Source: Crocodylus rhombifer
Lineage: Eukaryota; Chordata; Crocodylia; Crocodylidae
Direction: 5' to 3'
Assembly: GCA_038503035.1 (NCBI GenBank)
Contig: JAVSML010025178.1
Span: 538,149 to 602,148, forward strand
DNA length: 64,000 nucleotides
The translations under genes and the position numbers were made by a program. The notes under the pieces are model-generated. The model saw only the letters and a list, made by a program, of their open reading frames with translations, searched no databases and was not told the DNA's origin. Each line of letters starts with the position of its first letter. The stretch's first letter is position 1. Positions 12,848-24,420 of this stretch are shown here, piece by piece.

Positions 12848-14138
12848 CAGGGGCAGGCAAAATATGGCCCACCGGCTGGATTCGGCCCACCAGGCAGCTT
12901 CATCTGGCCAACAGGTGCCCAACAATTAATTGTACCCAACCCAGCCCGCACTCTTCATTCCCACCCTCCTGCGTGGGAGGGTCCCGGCTCTGGCCTCAGC
13001 CAGCATGCGCAGCTTCCAGGAGAGGCCTCTGCTGCCATTGCTGCAGCTGCCGGGGGAACTTCTTGGCTTCCCTGGCGTCCAACAGCTCCTCTTTGCGCCT
13101 GCTGCAGCGCTTGCTCTGGGCACCAGATAGGGAAGCTGCAGCTGGGCAGCAAAGAGCAGAGTCAGACCAGACCACCTCTATTGCATGGGACTCGCATGCA
13201 GCTCTGGGAACTCATGCCCCACCCAGGGAAAGGCCTGCACAATGGAGCCACCTGCCTTCCCTGCTCCCTGCCTCCACATGCAGCTCATGGGGCTCTGCTG
13301 GGAAGCAGTGCCACTTCCAGCAAAGTCCCGTGAGCTCTGGTGGCACGGAGCGGGAAAGACAGCCGGCTCCATTGTGCGGGGCTTCCCGCACATGAGCCCT
13401 GTGTAACATTGGCACGCCAGCCTGGCTCCCCTCCTTGCCACCACATGCAGGTCCTGGAACTGGCTGGAGCTGTGCGTCACAGAGTGGCTGTGCCTGCGTG
13501 AGCTATGAGCACCCCAAGGGCCCACTGCCTGCTACAGCTAACACCAGCTGGGCAGGGCATGTGGGGGGGTCCCTACACCCCCCACCCTGCCTCACACCCC
13601 ACAAACCCCACACACACTGACACCGTCCACCTCCCCCCAACCCTCCCACATGTACACACACCCACACCCTCAACATACCCTACACCCCCCCACACAGCCA
13701 CACTTCCTCACACCCCACCATAAACACACCCTCGCCCCCCCCAACCCCCACCCATACACAATATACAAGAGTAGGACTATTTAACCTATTATGAATTTAC
13801 CTCTATACACACTACACAAACACAAATCAAGATAAAAATATTTTTTGAAATAAAATTAGAATATGTTATAGCAGATGTTTGACTTCTAGTATATGACTGG
13901 ATTTTTTCCTGTCCCAAGATGGCAAACCCTCTCCCCTCACAAAAGGAGTACTGCTGAGGACAAGGGGAAGGATTTCTGGTGGCAAAGTTCAGGGGTTAGG
14001 GGTGGGACTTCCAAGCCCAATATGGCAACTAGGAGGCAGGGTACCTACCTGTCAAGGGGCAGGGCTACCCTTGCAGCCCTTAACAGCTTACTGAAACTCA
14101 TTAATCTGCCCTCCAGCCAAAATAATTGCCCACCCCTG
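12848..14138. mobile_element. Nonautonomous hAT-type element with GC-rich palindromic middle
   Basis: The left end CAGGGGCAGGCAAAATATGG and the complement of the right end, CAGGGGTGGGCAATTATTTT, form the terminal repeats. The flanks CCTTAGTA (12840-12847) and TCTTACCA (14139-14146) match at 5/8, a worn duplication. Inside, arms of about 95 bp around 13212-13305 and 13306-13402 are inverted copies (for example CAATGGAGCC and its complement). A C-rich CACACCC-type simple repeat fills about 13575-13750. Open frames on both strands here are by-products of GC-richness; no transposase is present. Confidence 0.75.
13575..13750. repeat. C/CA-rich simple repeat inside the hAT element
   Basis: Irregular runs of CACCC, CACAC and CCCCC units dominate. 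Likely a slippage-expanded part of the host element. Confidence 0.75.
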
Positions 14139-14164
14139 TCTTACCATATGTAGAATAGGATGCT

Positions 14165-14390
14165 GAATAATTTTGAGTAAGGGACTTGGGAGTCAAGAGA
14201 CTACTTTTTTTTCTCCTGCAACAACTGTCAATCACTTGCAATGTCTTGGTGCAAAATTACTTCATTTCCTGCCTGAGTTTCCCCATTTGTATTACAGAGG
14301 TAAGAATACCTACTTCACTGGGAGAAGTATTACTGGTAATGTCTTCACCTTCAATTTGATCTTTCAGTTGAAGGTAATAGAAATGTAAAG
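14165..14390 (+). repeat. MIR-like SINE fragment
   Basis: The sequence shows GGACTTGGGAGTCAAGAGA, then TGAGTTTCCCCATTTGTA followed by AGGTAAGAATACCTACTTCA. This is the plus-strand order of a MIR-type SINE body. Confidence 0.65.
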
Positions 14391-15091
14391 TACTATTCTT
14401 GTTTTTATTTTAAATGCAAAATTTATTATTGTCATTCTGACCCATAACAATGTCTGTCATTGTGCTAAGAATCTAGTATTACCCAATGAAAGGAGAAAAA
14501 GAACAATGCTAATGTTAAATAAACAGTAATAAAGCATACTTCCCACTAGCCAAAGTCCTACTAATTAAGAAGGCAGGGAAATTTTTGCTATGATTCACCA
14601 AAGACAAAAACTATTGAGCCATATAATGCAACAAAACCAGAAGATACAACAGCAGTTACAGATGATCCAGTGAAATTCAAGATCTGTACAATCAAGTCAT
14701 CAAAATGCTTGCAGTTCCTGTTTCAACGTAGAGGGTCATAAGGGTAGGAATTACAGCAGTAGTACTACAACACAACAATAGCGTGTGGAGCGAAGTGAAA
14801 GAAAGGTATGCATAGCTATAAGTAAAAATGAATGCATCTTTGTTTTAATTCCATTTCACTGACCTTGAAAACTGCATAGCTATAGCAAGAAGAGGTCTCC
14901 AAAAAACCCACCCAAAATATAGCAGGCCTTCCATGGACAACGTAGTGGAAGGGATTTTAAAACATGCATTTCGTTATTGTACCCCATAGGGGTCTATTAT
15001 GTAATAGCCACCCACACTTAATTACAGGAGGTACAATCCACTGGGGTGAAAAAACTCTAATCAATTAACAAACCCAGTATGCAATAGCTGG

Positions 15092-16108
15092 TAGTGGTGC
15101 ACTGATGCATTGGTCCAATATCAAATCGGTACCGTTATAAAGAAAATAGTCTATATCGGATATTGGCCCGATGGGGCCAATAACTTGGCTGATAAATGCC
15201 CATGCTGCATGCAGCCGCAGCGCAGCACAGAGTAGAACCAGCAGCATGGAGAGCTACCTCGAACTGGTAAGTTGGAGAGGGAAGGGAACAGGTGCGGGGG
15301 GTAGATCAATGCCCCCTGCCGTGAGGGAGGGGTAGGCTCTGCCCAGCCAGGGCAGGGTGGGGAGGCACAGGACGGAACCACGGCTGGTGGGGTGGGGGCT
15401 GCTTGCACCCCAGGAGGACAGGGGCAAGGGGGCGTCAACCCCAAGATCTGCGTGGTGTGAGGCAGGCTGCAGGTATGGGGTGGAGCCAAAGCCAGAGCCG
15501 GTGATGAGTGGGGCTTTTCTTGCTGAGGGCTGGGCTCAGAGAGCACTCCAGTGGTGCTGGGAGGAGGCTGCAGCCACCCTAAAAGTTTGCCGCAGCTCCA
15601 CACCCAGCCTTGTGCCGCTGCCTGGTGCAGCCCTGGCTTTTCCCAGCACTTTGGTGGAGGTGGAGTGTTCAGCTGGGGCTGTGCCGGGTGGCAGCGCAGG
15701 GCTGAGAACAGAGCAGTGGCAAAATCTGGGATGGCTGCAGCCTCCTCCCTGCACTGCTGGAGCCCACTCCGAGCCCAGCCCCCACTGAGAACAGCCCCGG
15801 CGCAGCACCAGCTCCAGCTCCAGCTCCAGCTCCATACTGCAGCTGCCGCCCACCCTGCGTCGTGAAGATCCATTGGCTCGCGCCCACCCCCTCCCCCCAT
15901 CCCACTCCCCTCCCCAGTTGGGTAGTGCCAGCACCTGCCCCTGTCCCCTCCCTCACCATGGGGAGAATTGATCTGCCCCGCCATGCCTCTCCCACCATAC
16001 TGGACTTACCACCTGATGGTAGCTGTATCAGATCAGTATCAGCCAATATGCCTCCTTAAATATTGGCTATCAGTATCGGCCCCCAAAAACTCTGTTGGTG
16101 CACCCCTA
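15092..16108. mobile_element. Foldback nonautonomous hAT-type element A with GC-rich core
   Basis: The left end TAGTGGTGCACTGAT and the complement of the right end TAGGGGTGCACCAAC are the terminal repeats, followed inside by related ATATCGG/GATATTGG motifs. Flanks ATAGCTGG and GTAATTGG match 5/8. Nearly the whole element is an imperfect palindrome centred near 15640-15660. For example, GGAGGAGGCTGCAGCCACCC at about 15549 recurs in complement near 15740. A left motif CTGGTAAGT (about 15264) recurs as complement ACTTACCA near 16004. Large open frames on both strands are fold-back by-products rather than proteins. The core is related to those of the elements at 40083, 49420 and 37891. Confidence 0.82.
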
Positions 16109-16216
16109 GTAATTGGTTGTATTTGTGAAAACTACAGGTAAAGTTTGCCTCTGCATTACTGAGAGATCCTCTATGCTTTACATACACCAGGACGGACTAA
16201 AAAGATGAGTGCTTAC

Positions 16217-16373
16217 CTGGGATTCGGATTTTAAATTTACCACTCTGCCCAAAGCCACCCTCTATTATGCCATCCTCTCCTGTAGATAGCTTGACTTTCA
16301 GTCCCACAAAAATCTGGATGTTGGTTTCCTTTTTAAACAGCGAACGACCGATCACACTGTAATCATCTATCAC
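16217..16373 (-). CDS. EEFSEC: EEFSEC internal coding exon (start of C-terminal domain)
   Basis: This is the next coding exon of EEFSEC: 157 bp, 52 codons plus one base, phase 0 in and phase 1 out. It reads VIDDYSVIGRSLFKKETN at the start, then IFVGLKVKLSTGE and FGQSGKFKIRIP. In family knowledge this stretch joins directly to the VER end of the upstream exon and opens the C-terminal domain, which contacts the Sec-tRNA and the SECIS/SBP2 machinery. The acceptor is TTTCTTTTGCAG, ending at 16374. The donor is CAG|GTAAGC with the intron starting at 16216, splitting a glycine codon. The frame joins perfectly to the exon at 36228-36866 across a 19.85-kb intron. A palindromic hAT ends at 16108, only 108 bp into the downstream intron. 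The terminal exon was searched for by eye on the minus strand below this point and not found, so it probably lies left of the window. Confidence 0.95.
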
Positions 16374-16564
16374 CTGCAAAAGAAAGGCACACATGTGAGT
16401 CTAGCTTGTTTGACAAGGAAAAAGAACATAGATAAAACATGCTGTGGTTTGGTGTACTACAAAAAACTTACATCAGCATGAATCTGGGAAGGCCACTTGG
16501 CTTACAAGTTGCATATTCTCATCTATAACACTATGTATTACTACATATTCCAAGCAAGCTGAGG

Positions 16565-16750
16565 ACTCGTTACCAGGACCTGCTGAGTTCTAATCCTAGT
16601 TTTAACCTAAAAGTGCAAAGGAATTTGAGTAAATCATTTAATATATCTGTGCTTCAGACTCCCTGTTATAAAACAGGGAGAATACCCACATGCCCCTCAG
16701 AAACGTACTCTGAGGATTAATTACTTATAAACTGTTAAAAGCATTGAAAT
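16565..16750 (+). repeat. MIR/CORE-like SINE
   Basis: The order GCTGAGTTCTAATCCTAGTT, TTGAGTAAATCATTTAATAT, then CTGTGCTTCAGACTCCC and CTGAGGATTAATTA matches the plus orientation of a MIR-type SINE through its 3' tail. It lies about 190 bp upstream (gene sense) of the 157-bp EEFSEC exon. Confidence 0.75.
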
Positions 16751-17429
16751 CTCTCCATGAAAGGTGAAAGAGAACCCAGAAATAAAAGCATTTATTCCAT
16801 CACTTACCCTATGCACCAGAAAACATTATCACTTAGACAGATACTCTACTTTCTCAGCATCAATTCTGCACTCACCCCACTGGGGTTTCAATCAAACAGG
16901 TGGATAGAATTACTCAGTTACCCGTTAAAAATTCTTCTCAACATGCACACAGATTTGTTAAACCAAAACTCTCAGAACTGCTGTACAGAATTTTTAATTT
17001 CAAGGTCTATAACACAGTGGGAAGAACCATTCGAAGGTTGGATTCTTAATTAAGCGATCAGGCACGAGAGGCAGCAAGCTTGGTGGGCAAGGTAAGATAA
17101 ACAACCCTCCCTAAGGCATTACAAAGCACAAGGTGCAGCCAAGTGAGCCTAATCCCCAAGGTGTGAATATCTTTGTATGCTGCTAACCCCTTGTGTTACT
17201 GTACCTCGCTGCATTAACAAGTGCCTTTGGTTGTGGGAAGAAATAAAGAGAGTACTGCTTTGTTTCTTCATTGCTACAGAAACTCAGCTAGATTCAGCAA
17301 CTACTTCTTCACTGAACCTTAAAAGTAATTTCATTCCAACTGGGTGTTTGAGAGAGAGATCAGATCTACATAAAAAACATAGCTTGAAGGACTCAACTTA
17401 TTCTGGATGCTCTCTCTGTTCATAATTTA

Positions 17430-18310
17430 ATGATCCCCTGCATTATGGTTGTGGTGGCAAGAAGCCTCCACAGGCTTTTAAAGGGGATGGGACAGACCCC
17501 ACAGGCCCAAGCCCCACAAACAGACCCCCCACCGTGGAAACTTACCTCTGGGAGCACAGCCGGGGCAGGAGCCACGGCCATGACTGCACAAGCTGGTGTT
17601 ATGCCGGCTGTTTAATCAGCTGTTCCCAGGGCGGGGAAGAGCTAAACCAATCATGGAGGCCAGAGCCGCTGCCGCGGGAAGATTTAAAAGCCCTACTGGA
17701 ACCCAGCAGGGGGAGAGAGAGGGAGCATGCTGGCGTGGAGCACACCAGGTGTGGTGAGGCTCCAGTGCAGAAACAGGAGAGTTGCAGCCGGCTCAATGCC
17801 GGCATCTAGAGCTGGCGGAGCAAAGTCTCTGGGCAAGGCAGACAGAGAGAAGCCAGTTCACCCCCCTGCTTTCTCTCTGTCTAGCTGCCTACATTACGGC
17901 AGACCATTAGAGGCGTCCCACCCAGAGGCGGCAAGGAAGATGCCAGCAAGCGAGTATCTCACTCACCAGCACTCAAAGCTAAAGCGCTGTCATGACAGCC
18001 GAGCTAGTGCACCAGTACCCAGGCCAATGTTCGTCCCCTGGAGAGAGGGGTCTACAGGGTGCAGCAGAACCACACAGGCTGCACCATCAGTTGGTGAGTG
18101 GGCAGGGTGTAGGGGAGGCAGAGCCCCACGGAACAGCGCATCAAGACTGTGAGTACCACTGTCCCTGGGGTCCCCAGGAAGAGGATCTCCACTGAACCCC
18201 TCCTTTCATTCATTAACACCAAATCGTAGCAGGCGAGTTGAGGGGAGGGGCCCCACGTAAGATGGATGGTAAGGCACTCGATGTACCCCCACCTTAGGCG
18301 CCCCATCTTC
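17430..18310 (+). other. GC-rich promoter-like module, possible LTR/leader fragment
   Basis: A GC-rich block stands out from AT-rich flanks. On the plus strand it has a CCAAT box (AACCAATCATGG near 17647), a GGGCGGGG box just upstream (near 17630) and a TATA-like GATTTAAAAG near 17681. An AGCAGGGGGAGAGAGAGGG stretch follows. This order is like a retroviral-type or Gypsy-type LTR promoter, or a host CpG-poor promoter. I found no second LTR, primer site or coding part, so the identity is open. Confidence 0.35.
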
Positions 18311-19861
18311 TTAATGGCCCATTATTTGCAAACTGATTGTTTCCTAGAGACTTCTCTTCCATGGACATGGACATACTCAGAGACTACTGAGAGATCATAA
18401 GCTTCCATGTTCTTTTTCTTGTTTTTTTTTTCCAATGGGGGGCAGAGGTTAATACGCATCTCTCTATTTTAATTCTTAATGTTTCTTAATACTCCACAAA
18501 CTAAGTCTGCAATTGTTCAAACCTCAGCAAGATCAAAATAATTTCCAGCCCCAGGGAAAAAATCCACAATTCTTCACTACTGTAACCCTCAGTCTGAAAT
18601 GGAATATAAAAGCACTGGATCACAGTAGTGTAGTAAAATATTAGTTAAAAAGGTTCATTCAAAGGTGATCATCAGGGTGGATTTTATTTAAATCAAATAG
18701 ATTTAAAGCATGACTTAATCATGATTTAAATCACTGGTCAGTAAGCCTCGATTTAATCATTGTTTTCTACAAAGAATGCATTCTTGTTGTTTAATATAAC
18801 CTTAATACATATTATTCACAACTCAGAGATAGCTGTAGGTTTCATTTTTAGAAGTTACACACTATACATTTTGAAGGAGTGATTTATTTTGATATTTTTT
18901 CAAGTTAATTTTTCAGCTATATCAGAAAATTGAATTATGATTTGGTTATTTCATTCACCAAAGCTAATTGAAGCAGATACTTGTGAAGTCATTGGGAGGT
19001 AAACTACCTCCAATTCAGTAGATTAATCATGAATATTTGGGGGCTATTTTTGCCACGTTGTATTAGGAGGACATCAAATGAATGTTGCAACCATATGTTA
19101 TTAGCTTGGGGCTTTTTCACTTTCTTCTATATTTCTTCTCATCTTTGATCTCTCTTACGGCTTGCAAACCTGCTGCCTTTATAGGTTTTCCCTTCTACAA
19201 TTTCATTCCCTCACTAGATTTCAAATCAATGGAGAAGTTATACTCAGAAATGTATCCCTCAAGACTTCTGGAATATTGTCCTCAAAATGTTTCTTTTTTG
19301 TTTCTACTGCCCCTCCCTCCTTGCATCTATCTCCAGATGACTCCTTGCCCAGATCTACTCCATCCCCACCAATCCTCTATACATTTAACTTCTTGAAACG
19401 TTGTACTTTAAACAGAGGTAAAGGCTTGATTTTGTGTACACAAACTTGCACAGACAATAAGGCTAATGGGTACGTAATCAGATCTGTTATCTCATCTCCA
19501 TATACTGCTGTTAAAAAGGATGTGATCTCTGGAGACACAAACCTACAGTTTGAGAACTGAAACTAAGCATCACAGAGATGCTTAAAGGGCTCTTCTAGAC
19601 TGAGCACTAAATCCCATTGGGTATCGTGGTTTTCTTTAATCTACTAATCTATAGAGAAGCCTCTGGGAACTCCATAAGATTGAGGCCCTAATACAGTCCA
19701 TGGCCTGTTGTGACCTATTTATACAACTTTTCTAAAAAGGTTACATGACTGTATTGTCTCAAGTAGTATATAATTAGACGTTATAATCCCTATTCCATGA
19801 TGATATCCTTTGAGCTTTAACATATCTTAAATTAAAACTATCTTTATATACGTTGGTTAGC

Positions 19862-20553
19862 ACTACTGAAGAAAGAGACTTGGGGGTCATCATTGACCAC
19901 AAGATGAACATGAGCCTGTAATGTGATGCTGCGGCTAGTAAAGCAACCAAAATGCTGGCGTGCATCCATAGATGCTTCTCGAGCAAATCCCGGGACGCCA
20001 TTCTCCCCTTGTACTCAGCCTTGGTGAGGCTGCAGCTGGAGTACTGCGTCCAGTTTTGGGCTCCACAATTCAAAAAGGATGTGGAGAAGCTGGAGAGAGT
20101 CCAGAGGAGAGCCACGTGCATGATCAGAGGTCAGGAAAACAGATCTTACGATGACAGGCTGAGAGCCATGGGACTCTTTAGCCTGGAAAAGCGCAGGCTC
20201 AGGGGTGATCTGATGGCCACCTATAAGTTTATCAGGGGTGACCACCAGGATCTGGGGGAACGTCTGTTCACCAGAGCGCATCAAGGGATGACGAGGTCGA
20301 ACGGTCACAAACTCCTGCAAGACCGTTTCAGGCTGGACATAAGGAAGAATTTCTTTACTGTCCGAGCCCCCAAGGTCTGGAACAGCCTGCCAGCGGAGGT
20401 GGTTCAAGCACCTACATTGAACACCTTCAAGAGTAAATTGGATGCTTATCTTGCTGGGATCCTATGACCCCAGCTGACTTCCTGCCCTTTGGGCAGGGGG
20501 CTGGACTCGATGATCTCCCGAGGTCCCTTCCAGCCCTAATGTCTATGAAATCT
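19862..20553 (+). mobile_element. CR1 LINE 3' fragment nested in the hAT element
   Basis: The translation shows LGVIIDHKMNMS, then an open stretch from about 19952 to 20467 with [39 protein letters not shown] and LRGDLMATYKFIRGD, ending FKSKLDAYLAGIL. The 3' end, with CTGGACTCGATGATCTCCCG and TGTCTATGAAATCTAT, is of the type I associate with crocodilian CR1 families. The C-terminal frame is intact for about 170 codons, suggesting a fairly young insertion. Confidence 0.93.
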
Positions 20554-20638
20554 ATATGGGTTTATTTTTTAAAGCATCTTAAAAAATAAGAGATACAATT
20601 AAATAAAAAAATCTGCTTTAAATAAAAATGTCTGATTT

Positions 20639-20640
<2 letters not shown>

Positions 20641-20677
<37 letters not shown>
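20641..20677. repeat. TA dinucleotide microsatellite
   Basis: Eighteen uninterrupted TA units plus one base, 29 bp from the right end of the hAT element. Confidence 0.97.
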
Positions 20678-20681
<4 letters not shown>

Positions 20682-20714
20682 AAATCATTGATTTTTATCC
20701 ACCCTGGTGATCAT

Positions 20715-21394
20715 AATTAAGGTCTCTAGTTGCTTCACAGTCTTGGATTTTGAATACAGAAAATCTCTCTCATGCCCAGATACGGAGGCCTCCATATACC
20801 ACCTGTAGTTGCCTTCAAAGAGAAAGGAAAGACTGCTTTTAAACACTTGATAACTGCATTGTGCTGAGTGGTTCAAAGATATCTTTAATTTAATTAACTG
20901 AATTATCATGTGAACATTATGTTAGCTTGGTTCAGTTTTGCCTCACTGGCAAGGCTGTCAGAGCAACTCCGAGTAATGTCGGTCTCGGAACAAGTGTTAG
21001 ATGCACCATGTACAGGTTCTGTTTGAGTGAACTCAGTGATAACCTATATATGTATACCAGAAAGAATCACTCACCATTTTCAGTGCTCAGCACTCATTTA
21101 AAGGCAATTTTCATGAAATATACTTATCCTTTAAAAGTAAATCTAGACTTCTTGCTAGCATTTGAGAAAAGATAAGTTTGCAAGTTTGGATTGTGAGACC
21201 AAAAGCATTGTAGGGAAAGGACTCTATCGGTGTGCCCTTTAGAGAGCTGAGCAATATTTTGTAATAAAACTGCCACTCTTCTGGTTATCAATAAAACTTG
21301 GCAGAAAACTTGGCAGACAGCCAATCTTTCATCAGATGTTCCCAAAAGCACTTTATAAAAGTGAGTACCACAACATGTCTGCACAACAGGGAAG
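20715..21394. other. Unique AT-rich intronic sequence
   Basis: No exon or element end recognised. Confidence 0.45.
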
Positions 21395-21515
21395 TCATAT
21401 CCTCATTTTACAAACATGGTAATTTAGGTATAGCTGGGATCAAGTGGCAGAGTTTGGAATAGAACCCTAATGCCCCAATTTAGTCCGTCACACTAACCAT
21501 TAGACTGAGATCACG
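21395..21515 (-). repeat. MIR-like SINE fragment
   Basis: The phrases CCTCATTTTACAAACATGGT, CAAGTGGCAGAGTTTGGAAT and CACTAACCATTAGACTGAG are the reverse orientation of a MIR-type SINE body and its duplicate-control end. Confidence 0.65.
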
Positions 21516-24000
21516 AGAAACCAACCTTCTATCCATTTATCCTTGAAGAAGACGGACTTAAAAGAGGATGCCCTCGAGAGAGAGCGTGAAAAGACAGCTG
21601 ATCGGTCTGTGCAGTAAAATATGTGCATTTGGAGAAAGGAGCAGTCTTTTTTCTAAACTTGAATATTTTTTGTAAACAATAAAAAGAAATTAAGTCTTCA
21701 CTTTAGCTTGCTTTTCCGTTTAAGAAACTACAGAAGTGCATGTTCTCTCCCACTGAAACTCAACACTTCCAATTACTTTACCAGCAATTTAGCTCCAATC
21801 ACTGGATTTCACGTTAATCCCCTTCGAGTTCTCAGAACATCTACTATGGCAATCACTTTGCCTATTAGCTGAATAGCCTTTTGGGAGATCTTGCTACTTC
21901 TCTCTTTTTTTGTTAAAAAATATTATTAACTTAAAAAGCCAAATGACACAAAGACAGTAAGAGATATGTAGCCTGTTCTGAAGCAGCAGCAAGGGGCCTA
22001 CCAATGAGGGCAGACTAATTTTATTAACTTCAGGGAAACTTCAAAAAGCTTTAGGGCTTTAATGCCAGACAGAGACGACCCCAAAAGTCAGTTTAAGTGC
22101 TGCATAAACAAAGGATTAGGGTACGAAAAAGCTGAAGGCTCCTTGCATTTCTTGTTTATATTGTCATATGACCTAGTGGGAGTTGGAGAGGGGTGCCCCT
22201 CCAACTTTAATCCCCCATGGTGTACAGTGGCGTTTCAGTTCACTGACCTACATTACGATAATATTTTTTTAAATTTATGGGCAGAAGTGCAGCATCAAAC
22301 TCACTTAAGGACTTTAAAAAAAGGAAAAGAAAAGGAAAAAAAAATAAAAAAAAGGTGGGGGGAACCAGAACAGAAACGTTTCTGGCTGGTGTATTCTGCC
22401 TCTCTCACTTAGGTTAGAGCAGCAGCTTAGAAAGGGATTTTGAGTTCAAAGGGAATGTCTGTGTTACTCTTGTTTTATGGCTTAGACCAAGAGGACACAA
22501 TAGCTTCGGTTTTATGAAATATCCCCTCCCATCTGGCTTTTGTGTTTGCAGGAAAAAAGTAAACATACTTTATTGCCATAGGTGAAGTATGCGTGCCTCA
22601 CAAACACACACACACACACGCACGCTTTCTCTAATACTGAGACATCAACAGTAAACCAAAAACCCGAAATCCCCTTGATTTGAATAACGCTTACATTACG
22701 GTATTATGTTTGCAACAGTGGGACTAATGTGTGTGCTGGCATTCACTGCAAACCTATCGCGTAACTCCAAGGAAAAATAATTGCAGGACTCCTCTCAAGA
22801 GGGGAATTACATTAGCAACTATACTGTCAAGCCTGTCGAATCACCCTCTATTTTAGGGTGACACGAACAAATTCACTGTAACCTTAAAACACTAAACCTT
22901 AAAACCACAAACCTCAAGAACTCTCTTTAGGCACGCTTGGAGGACAGAAACAAGCCATGCTGTTACTCCACCCAAAGAAATGTGGGGTGCTGGACAGAAA
23001 GAACTGCAGAAAGAACAAAGGGAACTGGAAGGAGAAATGAGGATAATGGGAGGAAAAGATGGGAACGAGAAAGTGAAAACACTGAGGTTAAACACAGAGA
23101 AGGAGAAAGGTATTTTCTTTTCTGATTTAGCCTGAGATAATGAAGCTTTAAAGTAGAAATAAATGGGGGGAAAATAAAGGTTAAACATGAAGAAACAGAA
23201 AATGAGTCTGAGAGTTACAGAGCAAGACTGAAGACAGACTACTGAGATATTAAGAGAATGGATCATGACAGGTGAAAAGAGAAAGGAGAAACAAAACAGT
23301 AAGTAAGGGACACTAAAAGCAGACAGAGTTCTCATTACAGTACATTTGCTATTTTATAGGAAGCTTGCTTTATACACCATTTAATCTCGTTTAGTAAGTC
23401 AGGTTTGTCTAGAAAAAAAATTCAGAACATCTTCCCAAGCCTCTGTCTCAGAGGGGATGGAAATGATGCTCCAGATCCCCATCCTTTTCCCTTTTAAAAC
23501 ATCAACACACACAGAAACTGCAGGAAATCATTCCTGCACTGGTCATAGGATGGGGTGGGTGAAATACATCCTTCCATTTTGCCAGCTCCGGGGCCTATGT
23601 TTTTGCCTCAAGACAATGGTTCTGATTTTTGATTTGTTATTATGAACTGGAAAGACTCAGTAAAAAGGGGCAATGACTCAGCAAGGTCTTTTCCTCAGAA
23701 GTGAACATTTTGAAAAAGGACACAAAAATAAGTTTACCGAAGCAAAAAAGGAAATAAAGCTCTCAGCTTGGGATTCACCTCATGCCAAAAGCTTTTAGTT
23801 TGGAGCCCAGTCTTCATAGACCACTGCCTTCCAAACAGAAACTTAATATTTCTTCCTTTGTGCACTTGCTCAAGAGGGGAAACTTAGGATATAGTTACCC
23901 CTTGCAGTGCCCTTGTACCCTGTCATGATTTTAGGGAAGAAAGGAACACAAAAGTATGATCATACGATTGTGTGTTCAGACACTAAGAAACGTGAGATCA
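21516..24000. other. Unique intronic sequence with A-rich and CA-rich runs
   Basis: An A/G-rich run lies at about 22310-22360 and a (CA)n tract at 22603-22618. The purine-rich segment around 22980-23290 gives long open frames on the complementary strand, but no protein family is recognisable. Confidence 0.45.
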
Positions 24001-24004
24001 TGGG

Positions 24005-24420
24005 AAAGCAGGGTTGGACCTCATGAGGTCTAGTCCAGCCCCCTGCTCAAGGCAGGATCATCCCTGACTCAACCATCTCAAGTCAAGCATCCGGCTAACC
24101 TGCTATTAAAAATGTCTGAGGATGGAGATTCTGCACCTTCTCTAGTAGCCTGCTCCAAAGCCTGGCCACCCTCAGAAAGTCCTTTCTAATCTCCAACCCA
24201 ACATACCTCTGCTGCAGCATGAGGCCATTGTTCCCAGTCCTGTCCCCTACAGCCACAGAGGAAAGTCTATCTCCATCCTCTTTATGAATCTCCCTTTGGG
24301 TATGTGAAGACTGAAATCAAATACTCACTTCACTCTTCTGTTCTCCAGAATAAATAAGCCTTGTTCTTTCAGATCACCAACACAACCTTAATTCTAGTTC
24401 ACTGAACATGTCCCGTGACA
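24005..24420 (-). mobile_element. CR1 LINE 3' end fragment
   Basis: The plus strand carries GGGTTGGACCTCATGAGGTC then CCAGCCCCCTGCTCAAGGCA, the complement of a CR1 3' end. After it come complements of the C-terminal coding part (AGCCTGCTCCAAAGCCTGGC, then CAGTCCTGTCCCCTACAGCC). The frame is broken. Confidence 0.88.

Larger units (their letters stand above)
1..16216 (-). other. EEFSEC: EEFSEC intron downstream of the 157-bp exon (left part, incomplete)
   Basis: This is intron by inference: it starts with a good donor at 16216, and no EEFSEC terminal coding exon could be found down to position 1. It carries a Penelope-type foldback, two LINE copies on the minus strand, one CR1 on the plus strand, three hAT-type elements and several MIR-like fragments. 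If the terminal exon were found inside, the left end would become 3'-flanking DNA instead. Confidence 0.7.
18672..20706. mobile_element. hAT-type element with perfect 8-bp duplication, interrupted by CR1
   Basis: Terminal repeats: CAGGGTGGATTTTATTTAAA at the left, and a right end whose complement is CAGGGTGGATAAAAATCA. The flanks are identical 8-mers, GTGATCAT at 18664-18671 and 20707-20714. The AT-rich interior has no transposase ORF. A CR1 fragment occupies about 19862-20553, and the element's own AT-rich tail resumes after it, so the CR1 landed after the hAT. A TA microsatellite sits near the right end. Confidence 0.92.

Noticed and set aside
15151..15984. 277-codon open frame on the minus strand
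   Set aside because: Inside the foldback hAT at 15092-16108. The arms produce similar frames on both strands, as expected from a palindrome, not a gene.
1..16216. Terminal coding exon of EEFSEC
   Set aside because: I looked on the minus strand for the conserved end region (FKRYVFDTHKR-type) in all frames and saw no match; the GTCAAA occurrences present are in LINE or unrelated sequence.
22892..23335. 147-codon minus-strand frame rich in Phe, Ser and Leu
   Set aside because: It is the complement of a purine-rich intronic stretch. Low-complexity composition and no family similarity.
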